The translations under genes were made by a program, and so were the position numbers. A stretch of 64,000 nucleotides of DNA from Ferruginibacter sp. (GTDB lineage: Bacteria; Bacteroidota; Bacteroidia; Chitinophagales; Chitinophagaceae), in contig JAEUVU010000013.1 of assembly GCA_016786725.1 (NCBI GenBank), positions 248,001 to 312,000 on the forward strand. Reading direction: 5' to 3'. Shown here in pieces: positions 32,679-41,016 of the stretch; positions within the stretch are counted from its first letter, which is position 1, and each line of letters starts with the position of its first letter. The notes under the pieces are model-generated. The model searched no databases. It had not been told where the DNA came from and saw only the letters and a program-made list of their open reading frames with translations.

Positions 32679-33572
32679 CTAAATCTCACGCAGCTTAAAA
32701 GTTTCATTTACTTTTATTCCTTTCTCTGTCATTTGCAGGTTGCAGCATTCATTTACCGGGTCATGCTCAAAGAAAAGAATATAATCATTTTGTTGGGCCT
32801 CGGTAAGAAATAATTTCTTTTCATTTAAAGTTGTAAGCGGAAACATATCATACGCCATTACATAAGGCAAGGGAATATGAGCTGTTGAAGGAAGTAAGTC
32901 AGCCATGAAAACGATGGTTCTGCCTTTATAATTTATTTTAGGAAGCATCATCTTATCAGTATGGCCGTTTACTGTAAAAAAAGACACTGCTGGCGTGAGT
33001 TGTGAGTTGTGAGTCGTGAGTTTAGAGCTGATTGTTGCATCAGTACTCACGCCTGACGATTCACCACTCACGTTAAAAAATTTCAATTGCCCGCTTTCCT
33101 GTATCGGTAGAATATTTTCTTTTAAAAAGCTTGCTTTTTCCCTGGCATTGGGTTCTGTAGCCCATTTCCAGTGATCGTGGTTGCTCCAGTAAGTAGCATT
33201 TTTAAATGCAGGAACTAATTTTTCTCCTTCTCTCACAATACTTCCGCCGCAATGATCAAAATGCAGGTGCGTTAAAAAAACATCAGTAATATCATCTTTG
33301 GTAAAACCATGCTGTGCTAAAGATTTATCCAGCGTATCCTCTCCGTGCAGGTAATAATGGCCGAAGAATTTTGCATCCTGTTTATCACCCATACCGTTAT
33401 CAATTAAAATTAATTTTCCTTCATCCTCTATTAATAAACAACGCAAAGCCCAGCTGCACATATTATTCTCGTCGGCAGGGTTCAGTTTGTTCCAGATGCT
33501 TTTGGGCACTACGCCAAACATAGCGCCGCCATCTAATTTAAAATAACCGGTATTGATGGTATATAATTTCAT
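32679..33572 (-). CDS. MBL-fold metallo-hydrolase with repeat-derived linker
   Basis: 297 residues, metallo-beta-lactamase fold of the lactonase-like group. The metal motif is LTHLHFDHCGG (HxHxDH, about 100-110); other ligands lie in VNGHTDKMMLPKI and FMADLLPS. Between the second and third sheets a Ser/Thr-rich stretch, SGVSTDATISSKLTTHNSQL, is encoded by heptamer units at 32995-33074 and looks like a repeat insertion tolerated in a loop. The end overlaps the UMF1-type transporter gene by four bases. The substrate is unknown. Confidence 0.88.
   Translation of the reverse strand: MKLYTINTGYFKLDGGAMFGVVPKSIWNKLNPADENNMCSWALRCLLIEDEGKLILIDNGMGDKQDAKFFGHYYLHGEDTLDKSLAQHGFTKDDITDVFLTHLHFDHCGGSIVREGEKLVPAFKNATYWSNHDHWKWATEPNAREKASFLKENILPIQESGQLKFFNVSGESSGVSTDATISSKLTTHNSQLTPAVSFFTVNGHTDKMMLPKINYKGRTIVFMADLLPSTAHIPLPYVMAYDMFPLTTLNEKKLFLTEAQQNDYILFFEHDPVNECCNLQMTEKGIKVNETFKLREI
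32995..33074. repeat. Coding heptamer arms inside the MBL gene
   Basis: (GTGAGTT)n: units at 32995, 33002, 33009 (GTGAGTC) and 33016 are in exact 7-base register. A second, degenerate arm of related inverted units lies at 33047-33074 (TCACGCC, TCACCAC and similar). GGCGTGAGT (32992-33000) and ACTCACGCC (33045-33053) are perfect inverted repeats. Confidence 0.88.
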
Positions 33573-34891
33573 ATTGAGTTTTCAGCCTGTTGTTTTTTTA
33601 ATGCGCTATACAAAATTACTAAACCGATAAAGAAAAAACTCATCAATGCCAGTACCGATCCTCTTTGCGAACCGGTAAGTTCAGTAATATATCCAAAACT
33701 GAACATGCCAATTACTACAGCGATCTTTTCTGTAACATCGTAAAAGCTGAAGAAGGATGCAGTGTCCTTTGTTTCGGGCATCAGTTTGCTGTAAGTGCTG
33801 CGGCTTAACGACTGTATTCCACCCATTACAAAACCAACGCAGCCACCCAATATATAAAACTGAACAATGGCTCCTTTGGGTATAAAGTAGGCGGCAATGC
33901 ATATCAGTATCCAGAAAAACACAACGATCATCAGTGCCTTAAAATTACCAATGCGGCCAGATAGTTTGCTGATGAAATACGCTCCAGGTATGGCAACTAA
34001 TTGTATCAGTAAAATTGCGATGATGAGGTTTTCGACCGGTATCTCCAGTTCGCTTTTTCCATAAAGCGTGGCAGCAAGCATTACGGTTTGCACGCCCATA
34101 TTGTAAAAGAAAAAAGCACCCAAAAATCTTTTAATTACGGGCATTTGTTTCAGTTGCTTCCATACCTTACGTAATTCACTATATCCATGGGTGATAATAT
34201 TGCCGGGCGCTGTTGTATTGCCGGCAGCAATGGGTTTTGGCAACCGTGACAATGAAAAATACCCAAAACCAAGCCACCAGATACCAACCAGGAGAAAGGA
34301 AATCCTTGGTCCCGTTGTTCCATCATCGGCTGCAATGCCGAACAAATCTTTCTTCATCACTATCACGAAACAAATAACCTGCAAAATAACACTGCCCACA
34401 TACCCATACGAAAAGCCTTTGGCGCTTACCCTGTCACGGTCTTCAGGGGCAGCAATCTCCGGCAAAAAGGAATTGCTGAAAACATAACTGCTCCAGAAAC
34501 AAATGCAGGCAAGTATCATGCAGGTTATACCAACCCATAGTGTATGTATGCTTTCAAAAAAATACAAACCACTGCAGGCAATACTGCCGATAGTGAAAAA
34601 GAAAGCCATGAATTGTTTTTTATTTCCTTTGTAATCGGCTATTGAAGTAAGTAAAGGAAGTATGATTGCCACAACCAGCAAGGCAAAACCCAGGGCATAA
34701 TTATATAAAGAGGTGTTCACAAACTCTCTGCCCATGAAATTTACATAGGAGATACCACCCTCCGTACGCTCTTCGGTCATGGCTTCATAATAGGCAGGAA
34801 AAATGGTTGATGTAATCACCAGGTTATAAACAGAATTGGCCCAGTCGAACATGGCCCAGCCATTAATGACTTTTTTTGATGCAGTCTGCAT
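33569..34891 (-). CDS. UMF1-type major facilitator transporter
   Basis: 440 residues with about 12 membrane helices. The N-terminal GWAMFDWANSVYNLVITSTIFPAYY is the hallmark of the UMF1/Atg22-like family of MFS transporters, some of which are vacuolar amino-acid effluxers in yeast. Loop sequences such as GYVGSVILQVICF and GGIQSLSRSTYSKLMPETKDTASFFSFYDV are the standard family blocks. It overlaps the downstream MBL hydrolase gene by four bases, so the pair forms an operon. The cargo is not known. Confidence 0.92.
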   Translation of the reverse strand: MQTASKKVINGWAMFDWANSVYNLVITSTIFPAYYEAMTEERTEGGISYVNFMGREFVNTSLYNYALGFALLVVAIILPLLTSIADYKGNKKQFMAFFFTIGSIACSGLYFFESIHTLWVGITCMILACICFWSSYVFSNSFLPEIAAPEDRDRVSAKGFSYGYVGSVILQVICFVIVMKKDLFGIAADDGTTGPRISFLLVGIWWLGFGYFSLSRLPKPIAAGNTTAPGNIITHGYSELRKVWKQLKQMPVIKRFLGAFFFYNMGVQTVMLAATLYGKSELEIPVENLIIAILLIQLVAIPGAYFISKLSGRIGNFKALMIVVFFWILICIAAYFIPKGAIVQFYILGGCVGFVMGGIQSLSRSTYSKLMPETKDTASFFSFYDVTEKIAVVIGMFSFGYITELTGSQRGSVLALMSFFFIGLVILYSALKKQQAENSI

Positions 34892-34952
34892 GGTTTTTAT
34901 TTAAGGAATAATGAAAATAGGAAATTATGGCTGTATCAGCTGCAAAAAATAA

Positions 34953-34973
34953 CCCCCCGATCTAATCGGGGGG
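34953..34973 (-). terminator. Terminator after the 35010 lipoprotein gene
   Basis: CCCCCCGAT (34953-34961) and ATCGGGGGG (34965-34973) form a perfect 9-base stem with a 3-base loop. On the minus strand it is followed by a T-rich run (A-run at 34944-34950), 37 bases past the stop codon. Confidence 0.9.
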
Positions 34974-35009
34974 TACCAGGGATTGAGTTCTATTAGCAGT
35001 TAGCTTTGC

Positions 35010-35432
35010 CTATTTTAAAGAATCTGAAACAGGTCTTGCATATCCCAGGTTTTTAAAAGGTTTTAAACTTCCGTTGGTTAACTGGATGGTAACAGGCGCA
35101 TTGTTAAAAACACTTTCTGATATAAAACTGCCAAATAACAAATACTTGTTTTCGTAGCCAGGTACCAGTTTGGATTTATTAACCACAAAATTTATGTTGA
35201 AAGTGTCTTTTATTTTTATCAGTTGCACGGTTGCATCAATGCTGTCCTGAAAATATTCCTGCTCTTTTAAATACTCGGCAAGCTTTTTTGCATGGGCTTC
35301 TGTGGCGCCTTCACCCTTGTAATATACATTGTGCATTTTATCCAGCTTATATTCTTTGCCATAATTGCCGCTGCAGGCAGTAAGGCTGATGGTAACAATA
35401 ACCGTAAGCAGAAACAGTTTAAAATTTCTCAT
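35010..35432 (-). CDS. Small lipoprotein, function unknown
   Basis: 140 residues from the ATG at 35432; a longer frame upstream overlaps uppP and lacks a signal. The N-terminus has a signal peptide with lipobox LTAC (Cys about 20), so it is lipid-anchored. The mature protein (about 120 residues) contains NVYYKGEGATEAHAKKLAEYLKEQEYF and a beta-rich C-terminal half. No family recognised. It follows uppP on the same strand but ends at its own strong terminator. Confidence 0.8.
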   Translation of the reverse strand: MRNFKLFLLTVIVTISLTACSGNYGKEYKLDKMHNVYYKGEGATEAHAKKLAEYLKEQEYFQDSIDATVQLIKIKDTFNINFVVNKSKLVPGYENKYLLFGSFISESVFNNAPVTIQLTNGSLKPFKNLGYARPVSDSLK

Positions 35433-35499
35433 GTTTACCTTGTTTAGTACTGCATAATTAAACAATAATTTTGCTGGTACAATACCCTGCATTGGGTAT

Positions 35500-36294
35500 T
35501 TAAGCTTTGATGTAGCCGGTATAGATGAGTACAAGCAAAAGTACGCCAACAATGATGCGGTAATAACCCCACACTTTAAAGCCATATTTTTTAAGAAAGC
35601 CAATAAAAAATTTAATGGCAAGCATGGCCACAACAAATGCCACCGCATTACCAATAGCCAGTTGTTTAATTTCATGAGATGTAAAGCCGCCATAATCCTG
35701 GTAATATCTGAGCACTTTATAAACAGTGGCAGCCAGCATGGTTGGTACTGCCAGGAAAAAAGAAAATTCGGCAGCTGTATGGCGGGTTAACTTTTGCTGC
35801 ATGCCACCAATAATGGATGCAGCGCTGCGGCTTACGCCGGGAATCATGGCAATGCATTGCCATACGCCGATCATTATGGCTTTAAAAAAAGAAATATCTT
35901 CTTCCTTATCAACCGTGGTTTTTTTAAACACATTATCTATAAACAATAAAATAATTCCCCCGGCCAGTAAAGAAACAGCTACAGTGGTAGAACTTTCCAG
36001 TAAAGCATCTATTTTTTCTGAAAATAAAAAACCCAGCAGCAATGCCGGTAAAACACCTGCCGCAATTTTTGCATAAAACTGCCAGTTTTTAAAGTCGAAA
36101 AATTTTTTCCAGTATAAAACAACCACGGCTAAAATAGCCCCCAGTTGTATGGCCACCGTAAAAACCTTGCTGAAATCATTTTCGGTTATATCCAGGATTT
36201 TTTCTGTAATAATCATGTGGCCGGTGGAAGAAACCGGCAGGAACTCGGTTAAACCTTCTACAATGCTGATGATAATGTTCTGGGCAGTAGTCAT
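35500..36294 (-). CDS. uppP: Undecaprenyl-diphosphatase UppP
   Basis: Dephosphorylates undecaprenyl diphosphate so the carrier lipid can be reused in peptidoglycan synthesis; integral inner-membrane protein, 264 residues. The BacA/UppP motifs are clear: VEGLTEFLPVSSTGHMIITEKIL (about 12-34) with the catalytic Glu and the conserved PVSSTGH, and MIPGVSRSAASIIGGM (about 155). The usual neighbours DUF3098 and ftsX lie upstream on the same strand, but a terminator-like hairpin separates them. Confidence 0.96.
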   Translation of the reverse strand: MTTAQNIIISIVEGLTEFLPVSSTGHMIITEKILDITENDFSKVFTVAIQLGAILAVVVLYWKKFFDFKNWQFYAKIAAGVLPALLLGFLFSEKIDALLESSTTVAVSLLAGGIILLFIDNVFKKTTVDKEEDISFFKAIMIGVWQCIAMIPGVSRSAASIIGGMQQKLTRHTAAEFSFFLAVPTMLAATVYKVLRYYQDYGGFTSHEIKQLAIGNAVAFVVAMLAIKFFIGFLKKYGFKVWGYYRIIVGVLLLVLIYTGYIKA

Positions 36295-36307
36295 GTAATT
36301 GTTTTAA

Positions 36308-36335
36308 AAGAAAAAAGCGAAGCAACAACTCCGCT
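36308..36335 (-). terminator. Terminator of the ftsX-DUF3098 transcript
   Basis: On the minus strand AGCGGAG (36335-36329) pairs with CTTCGCT (36322-36316, one G-T pair) and continues into a T tract. It lies 26 bases after the DUF3098 stop. Confidence 0.65.
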
Positions 36336-36361
36336 ATATGATAATTACAAATTTCTAAATA

Positions 36362-36625
36362 CTAATTACTTTTCGACTTCTTCATAATCGCAAATATCTC
36401 AATAACAAACCCTGCAATGATGAGCAATGGGGCAATAGTAATGCGTGTGGTACTGTAAACTTCTTTGGTATCAAAAATCTTTGGGTCGCTGCTTCTGCCG
36501 CCAGCCATTAATAAAAACCCCAGTATAATTACACCCAGCCCGATCAGCATCCACATATAATTTCCTTTATCAAAAAGTTGGTTATTGGTGGCAGTGCCGG
36601 CAGTTTGTTTTTTTTGTTCGCTCAT
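36362..36625 (-). CDS. DUF3098 small membrane protein
   Basis: 87 residues with two membrane helices (about 24-42 and 62-80). DKGNYMWMLIGLGVIILGFLLMAGGRSSDPKIF and STTRITIAPLLIIAGFVIEIFAIM are the DUF3098 family blocks. It lies directly between ftsX and uppP, an order conserved in Bacteroidetes, so a role near the division site or peptidoglycan recycling is possible by context only. Twenty-three bases separate it from ftsX. Confidence 0.92.
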   Translation of the reverse strand: MSEQKKQTAGTATNNQLFDKGNYMWMLIGLGVIILGFLLMAGGRSSDPKIFDTKEVYSTTRITIAPLLIIAGFVIEIFAIMKKSKSN

Positions 36626-36648
36626 TTTTTTTGGTTTGAAAATGCAAA

Positions 36649-37527
36649 TTAGTATAAATCGTCCAATTTCATACGCAGGTATTTAATTACCGAACGATGG
36701 GTGCTTATAAGGGTAATACTGATGCCCAGGATGATGATGGCAAGGAAAAGCAGGAGCATACTGGTATTATCGTGCAATACCTTAAAACTGGGCGCCAGCG
36801 ATTCTATAACCATAATGGTGAACCAAACGGCAAGTATAGCAATGCCCGAAGCGATTAGTCCGTTTATGATGGCCCTTATATTAATGGGCCTTGCTATAAA
36901 GCCCCGGGTGGCACCAACCATTTGCATCGTTTTGATCAGGAACCGGTTGCTGTACATGGCCAGCCTGATAGTATTATCAATGGAAAAGACAACCAGGATG
37001 GTGAGCAGGATGGCGGCACCCAAAAAAATGTATGCGGCAGTTTTTACAAACTTACTTACCTGCGTAATAGTTTCTGTAGGAAATTGAAATTCCTTGATCA
37101 GCCCCGGAAACTGGTTAAGCAGATCGGCAGAAAGCCTGTCCAGGCTGTCTTTTTGAACATAGTTGGCTTTTATATAAAAATCAATGCTTTCCGGTAAAGG
37201 GTTAGCATCTAAAAATTTCTTCCAGCTGCTGTCATTGTCTTTATTCCATTGCTCCATGGCCATTTCTTTGGTTACATACCGTACATCTTTGGCATAAGGA
37301 ATGGCAGTGATATAAGTTTTAAGGCTGTCAATTTTCTTTTTTGGGGCATTGGGGTTAAGCCAGGCATGAACCTGTATGTTTTCTTTTACATAATCGCCGG
37401 TTTTACGGAGGTTTAAAAAGAACCAGCCAACAATGCCGAATAAAAACAACACCAGTGATACACCTATAATGGCGTATGCATAAGTAGGTTTGCCACGTTT
37501 GCTGCTTGCTTTTCCAAATTGAGCCAT
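36649..37527 (-). CDS. ftsX: Cell division permease FtsX
   Basis: 292 residues, the membrane partner of FtsE that controls peptidoglycan hydrolases at division. One N-terminal helix (about 20-42), an extracytoplasmic domain with NIQVHAWLNPNAPKKKIDSL and ESIDFYIKANYVQKDSLDRL (about 50-150), then three more helices in the FtsX/MacB-like permease part (about 165-285) with MYSNRFLIKTMQMVGATRGFI. FtsE is not in the window. It heads a short operon with DUF3098. Confidence 0.95.
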   Translation of the reverse strand: MAQFGKASSKRGKPTYAYAIIGVSLVLFLFGIVGWFFLNLRKTGDYVKENIQVHAWLNPNAPKKKIDSLKTYITAIPYAKDVRYVTKEMAMEQWNKDNDSSWKKFLDANPLPESIDFYIKANYVQKDSLDRLSADLLNQFPGLIKEFQFPTETITQVSKFVKTAAYIFLGAAILLTILVVFSIDNTIRLAMYSNRFLIKTMQMVGATRGFIARPINIRAIINGLIASGIAILAVWFTIMVIESLAPSFKVLHDNTSMLLLFLAIIILGISITLISTHRSVIKYLRMKLDDLY

Positions 37528-37574
37528 ATCTGTTTTTTGTTAGGGAGTTTATACCTGTTGCTTTACAAGCCGGG

Positions 37575-37582
37575 CAAAAATA
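37575..37582 (-). promoter_or_regulatory. Candidate -7 box for ftsX
   Basis: Minus-strand TATTTTTG, a full TAnnTTTG match, about 48 bases upstream of the ftsX ATG at 37527. Confidence 0.5.
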
Positions 37583-37604
37583 AAGGATTTTAGCTGCTTT
37601 AATG

Positions 37605-37612
37605 TATTTTTG
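37605..37612 (+). promoter_or_regulatory. Candidate -7 box for leuS with a long leader
   Basis: TATTTTTG, a full TAnnTTTG match, divergent to the ftsX box. It would give leuS a leader of about 200 bases. No T-box specifier or riboswitch is recognised in the 291-base gap. A short hairpin, AATCCCC-CTTC-AGGGGTT (about 37795-37811), sits immediately before the start codon. Confidence 0.4.
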
Positions 37613-37818
37613 CCCACTTCAAAACGCCGGCTTTTCTTATTTATTTTTATAAGTGGAGTTGATGTAGGGTGAACGGAGGGTAAATAACTTTTTCTTCACA
37701 ATTTGACTAAGAGGGCAAAAGAGAAAAGGAGAATTAATTTTGATTTACGGAATAGCATTATTGAAAAGAATAAATTTTTAAAATAAAAAAGGTTAATCCC
37801 CCTTCAGGGGTTAGGGGC

Positions 37819-40683
37819 ATGGAATACAAGTTTAACGAGATCGAAAAGAAATGGCAGGATCACTGGAAAGAGAAAAAAGTTTATAAAGTTTCTAACGAAT
37901 CTGACAAGCCCAAGTATTATGTGCTGGATATGTTTCCGTACCCGAGCGGTGCCGGTTTGCATGTAGGGCATCCGTTGGGTTATATTGCCAGCGATATTTA
38001 CAGCCGGTATAAAAGACTGAAAGGTTTTAACGTGCTGCACCCGATGGGCTTTGATAGTTTTGGTTTACCGGCCGAGCAATATGCCCTGGAAACCGGTCAG
38101 CACCCGGCAACCACCACCGAAAAAAATATTGCCACCTTTAAAGCACAGCTTGATAAAATTGGTTTTTGTTACGATTGGGATAGGGAAGTACGTACCAGCG
38201 ATCCGCAATATTATAAATGGACGCAGTGGATTTTCCTGCAGTTGTTCAACAGCTATTTCTGCAACACTCAAAAAAAAGCAAGGCCCATTGCCGACCTGAT
38301 AAAAAAATACGAGACCAGCGGCAGCAAAAACTTTACTGCTGAACAATGGAATGGTTTTTCTGTTGCAGAAAAAGAAGAATGGCTGATGCAGCGCCGCCTG
38401 GCTTTCAGCAAATACGGCGAAGTGAACTGGTGTGAAGCTTTGGGAACCGTGTTGGCAAACGATGAAGTAGTGAATGGCGTTAGCGAACGTGGCGGCCACC
38501 CGGTGGTTAAAAAGAAAATGAGGCAATGGTATTTGCGTATCACTGCTTATGCCGATCGTTTGCTGGAAGGTTTGGAAACTGTTGACTTCAGCGACAGCAT
38601 GAAGGAAATGCAGCGCAACTGGATTGGAAAGAGCGAAGGAGCGGAAATAGACTTTGAAGTCAAAAATCAAAAGTCAAAATTAAAAGTATATACTACCAGG
38701 CCGGATACGATTTTTGGAGTTGACTTTATGGTGGTTGCTCCTGAGTCGGATATCATTGCCGAGATCGCCACTGATGAACAGAAAACTGCGGTTGATGAAT
38801 ACATCAGTTATGTAAAAAGCCGCAGCGATGTAGAACGTCAGGCAGAGAAAAAGATAACCGGTTGCTTTACCGGTGCGTATGCTATTAACCCGTTTGATGG
38901 CAGGGAAATTCCTATTTGGATCAGTGAGTACGTGCTGGCAGGCTACGGCACCGGCGCAATTATGGCTGTGCCTTGCGGCGATGAACGTGATTTTAAATTC
39001 GCTCAGCATTTTAATATTCCCATCACAAATATCATCGGCAGCCATTACAATGGCGAAGAAGCCAACCCAACCAAGGATGCCGTTTTAGAGAACAGTGGTT
39101 TTTTAAACGGACTGGTGATGAAAGAGGCCATGGGTGTTGCATTGAATAAGATTGAAGAAATGGGCATTGGCAAACGCAAGGTTAATTACCGCATGAGGGA
39201 TGCCGGTTTCAGCAGGCAGCGTTACTGGGGTGAACCGTTCCCGATTGTTTGGAATGGCGAAACACCGGAAGTAGCGAATGATGCATTACCATTGGAGTTA
39301 CCGCATGTTGATACATACGGCCCTGGTAGCGAAGGCGAAGGACCATTGGCAAACATAAAAGATTGGGTTGAAGTAGCGCCGAACAAGAAACGAGAAACAT
39401 CCACTATGCCTGGCTATGCAGGATCATCGTGGTATTTTTTGCGGTATATGGATCCCAATAATAACGAAAACTTTTGCGACCGCAAAGCCAGCGATTACTG
39501 GAACCAGGTTGACCTGTACATTGGCGGTACCGAACATGCCGTTGGGCATTTATTGTATAGCCGCATGTGGACGAAAGTACTCTTTGATTTGGGATTGATT
39601 GGTTATGATGAGCCGTATAAGAAGTTGCTTAATCAGGGGATGATACAGGGTTCATCCAGATACCTAATTCGAGGGCAATTATTTATTGAGAGAAATGGTT
39701 CCACTGATCATGAAAATTTTTCAACAGTACTGATCTCAAATGATATCTACAGGAATTGGACTCCACCATCGAGCGATGATATTCGAGTAGATTTGAAGAA
39801 TTACTATTTTGATGAGGTTACTATTCCAGCTGATGCTAAACTTGCGCAAATTACCTTTAATGCAATTCCTGCTTCAGTAGATCTTGTTGATGGATATTTG
39901 TTAGATATAGAAGGATTTAAAAAATGGCGACCAGAGTATACTGATGTGAAATTTATTACTAGTAATGGTGGTGTATTTTTTACTTATGGTGAAGTCGAGA
40001 AAATGTCCAAGTCAAAATATAATACAGTCAATCCCTCTGACTTGTGCAATCAATACGGCGCCGATACCTTCCGCATGTATGAAATGTTCCTCGGCCCGGT
40101 GGAAGCCAGCAAACCATGGGATACAAAAGGTATTGAAGGTGTTCATCGCTTTTTAAGAAAATTGTGGCGCTTATTTAATGATGACATCAAAGGAAAAGTT
40201 TGGAACGAAGAAAAAGCAACCGATGCCGAATTAAAGATTCTGCACCGCACCATCAAAAAAATTGAAGAAGATACCGAGCGGTTCAGTTTTAATACAGCTG
40301 TAAGCACGTTCATGATCTGTGTAAATGAACTGGCCGATGCCAAATGCAATAAAAAGGAAGTGCTGGAGCAACTGCTTATCTTACTTACACCTTACGCTCC
40401 GCATATTGCTGAAGAATTGTGGAGCCAGTTGGGTAATGAAGGAAGTATTTTAGATGCCACTTACCCTAAATACAATGCATCACTTTTGGTTGAAAGCAGC
40501 AAAGAATACCCGGTATCTGTAAACGGTAAATTGCGTACCAACATCAACCTGGCGCTTGATCTTACGCAACCGCAGGTGGAAGAACTGGTTTTGCAAAACG
40601 AGATCGTTCAAAAATGGCTGGAAGGTAAAGACCCGAAGAAGATCATCTTTGTAAAGAATAAGATGATAAATGTGGTGGTGTAG
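37819..40683 (+). CDS. leuS: Leucine-tRNA ligase
   Basis: Class I synthetase charging tRNA-Leu; cytoplasmic, 954 residues. The HIGH motif is in PYPSGAGLHVGHPLGYIASD (about 34-53) and the KMSKS loop in VEKMSKSKYNTV (about 726-737). The CP1 editing domain has VYTTRPDTIFGVDFMV (about 294) and FAQHFNIPI, and a C-terminal anticodon-binding domain follows. Before KMSKS lies a Bacteroidetes-type insertion that is unusually long here; it and its surroundings (39650-40045) differ in base use from the rest. Heptamer units at 38658-38685 encode the start of the editing domain. The cognate tRNA-Leu(UAG) gene is at 4703. Confidence 0.97.
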   Translation: MEYKFNEIEKKWQDHWKEKKVYKVSNESDKPKYYVLDMFPYPSGAGLHVGHPLGYIASDIYSRYKRLKGFNVLHPMGFDSFGLPAEQYALETGQHPATTTEKNIATFKAQLDKIGFCYDWDREVRTSDPQYYKWTQWIFLQLFNSYFCNTQKKARPIADLIKKYETSGSKNFTAEQWNGFSVAEKEEWLMQRRLAFSKYGEVNWCEALGTVLANDEVVNGVSERGGHPVVKKKMRQWYLRITAYADRLLEGLETVDFSDSMKEMQRNWIGKSEGAEIDFEVKNQKSKLKVYTTRPDTIFGVDFMVVAPESDIIAEIATDEQKTAVDEYISYVKSRSDVERQAEKKITGCFTGAYAINPFDGREIPIWISEYVLAGYGTGAIMAVPCGDERDFKFAQHFNIPITNIIGSHYNGEEANPTKDAVLENSGFLNGLVMKEAMGVALNKIEEMGIGKRKVNYRMRDAGFSRQRYWGEPFPIVWNGETPEVANDALPLELPHVDTYGPGSEGEGPLANIKDWVEVAPNKKRETSTMPGYAGSSWYFLRYMDPNNNENFCDRKASDYWNQVDLYIGGTEHAVGHLLYSRMWTKVLFDLGLIGYDEPYKKLLNQGMIQGSSRYLIRGQLFIERNGSTDHENFSTVLISNDIYRNWTPPSSDDIRVDLKNYYFDEVTIPADAKLAQITFNAIPASVDLVDGYLLDIEGFKKWRPEYTDVKFITSNGGVFFTYGEVEKMSKSKYNTVNPSDLCNQYGADTFRMYEMFLGPVEASKPWDTKGIEGVHRFLRKLWRLFNDDIKGKVWNEEKATDAELKILHRTIKKIEEDTERFSFNTAVSTFMICVNELADAKCNKKEVLEQLLILLTPYAPHIAEELWSQLGNEGSILDATYPKYNASLLVESSKEYPVSVNGKLRTNINLALDLTQPQVEELVLQNEIVQKWLEGKDPKKIIFVKNKMINVVV
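38658..38685 (+). repeat. Coding heptamer array in leuS
   Basis: Four 7-base units, AGTCAAA, AATCAAA, AGTCAAA, ATTAAAA, in frame with the gene and encoding a Lys/Gln/Ser-rich strand just ahead of the conserved TTRPDTIFG of the editing domain. Confidence 0.85.
39650..40045 (+). other. Compositionally distinct segment of leuS
   Basis: Between GMIQGSS and the KMSKS region the codons shift to A/T-ending forms and the text becomes visibly more A/T-rich than either side. The segment encodes the insertion that precedes KMSKS and the start of the conserved block after it. It may be a recombined piece from a relative or a tolerated expansion. Confidence 0.5.
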
Positions 40684-40687
40684 GAAC

Positions 40688-40852
40688 ATGCCTGTGGCAT
40701 TTTCAAAACCAGCCTCAGAGAGGCGATATATCAGTAGCTGAAATGTTTTTCATGTTTTTAGAGCTCCATTGGAGCGGCATGTAACATAACGCTCCGATGG
40801 AGCTTAGCCGTTCTCTCTATAACTTTCTACTAACATTTCAGCCCGATGGGCT
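40688..40852. repeat. Cluster of five 5-3-5 palindromes
   Basis: Five perfect 13-base palindromes each with 5-base arms and a 3-base loop: ATGCC-TGT-GGCAT (40688-40700), GCCTC-AGA-GAGGC (40712-40724), GCTCC-ATT-GGAGC (40763-40775), GCTCC-GAT-GGAGC (40791-40803) and AGCCC-GAT-GGGCT (40840-40852). They fill half of the 333-base gap between leuS and the ECF operon. The remaining bases to 41016 hold a candidate ECF promoter. The arrangement resembles REP/RAYT-type intergenic repeats. Confidence 0.8.
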
Positions 40853-40952
40853 TTTGATGAATCTAACTTGAATTACCCTGTTTCTCTCCACAGAGTAAAG
40901 CAGCCTGCTAATTCCTTCCGAAATAAGTTTTCTTAAAAAAGTTTTATTTTCC

Positions 40953-40979
40953 TGTCCGGAAAGAAAATGTTCGTTCGTC
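40953..40979 (+). promoter_or_regulatory. Candidate ECF42-type promoter
   Basis: TGTCCG (40953-40958) and CGTC (40976-40979) are separated by 17 bases. From memory, ECF42 sigma factors prefer a -35 like TGTCGA and a -10 of CGTC/CGAC type. The site lies 38 bases before the YciI gene, the usual partner of ECF42, supporting autoregulation of this operon. Confidence 0.5.
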
Positions 40980-41016
40980 ATTATAAAAACATTCTAAACT
41001 TTTAAAACAAAACATT

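Noticed and set aside
37612..37818. T-box riboswitch ahead of leuS
   Set aside because: No specifier loop, T-box sequence or terminator/antiterminator pair could be found; Bacteroidetes rarely use T-boxes.
38065..38670. Long minus-strand open frame inside leuS
   Set aside because: It shadows the leuS coding strand, has no start context or domain, and its low-complexity sequence follows from leuS codons.
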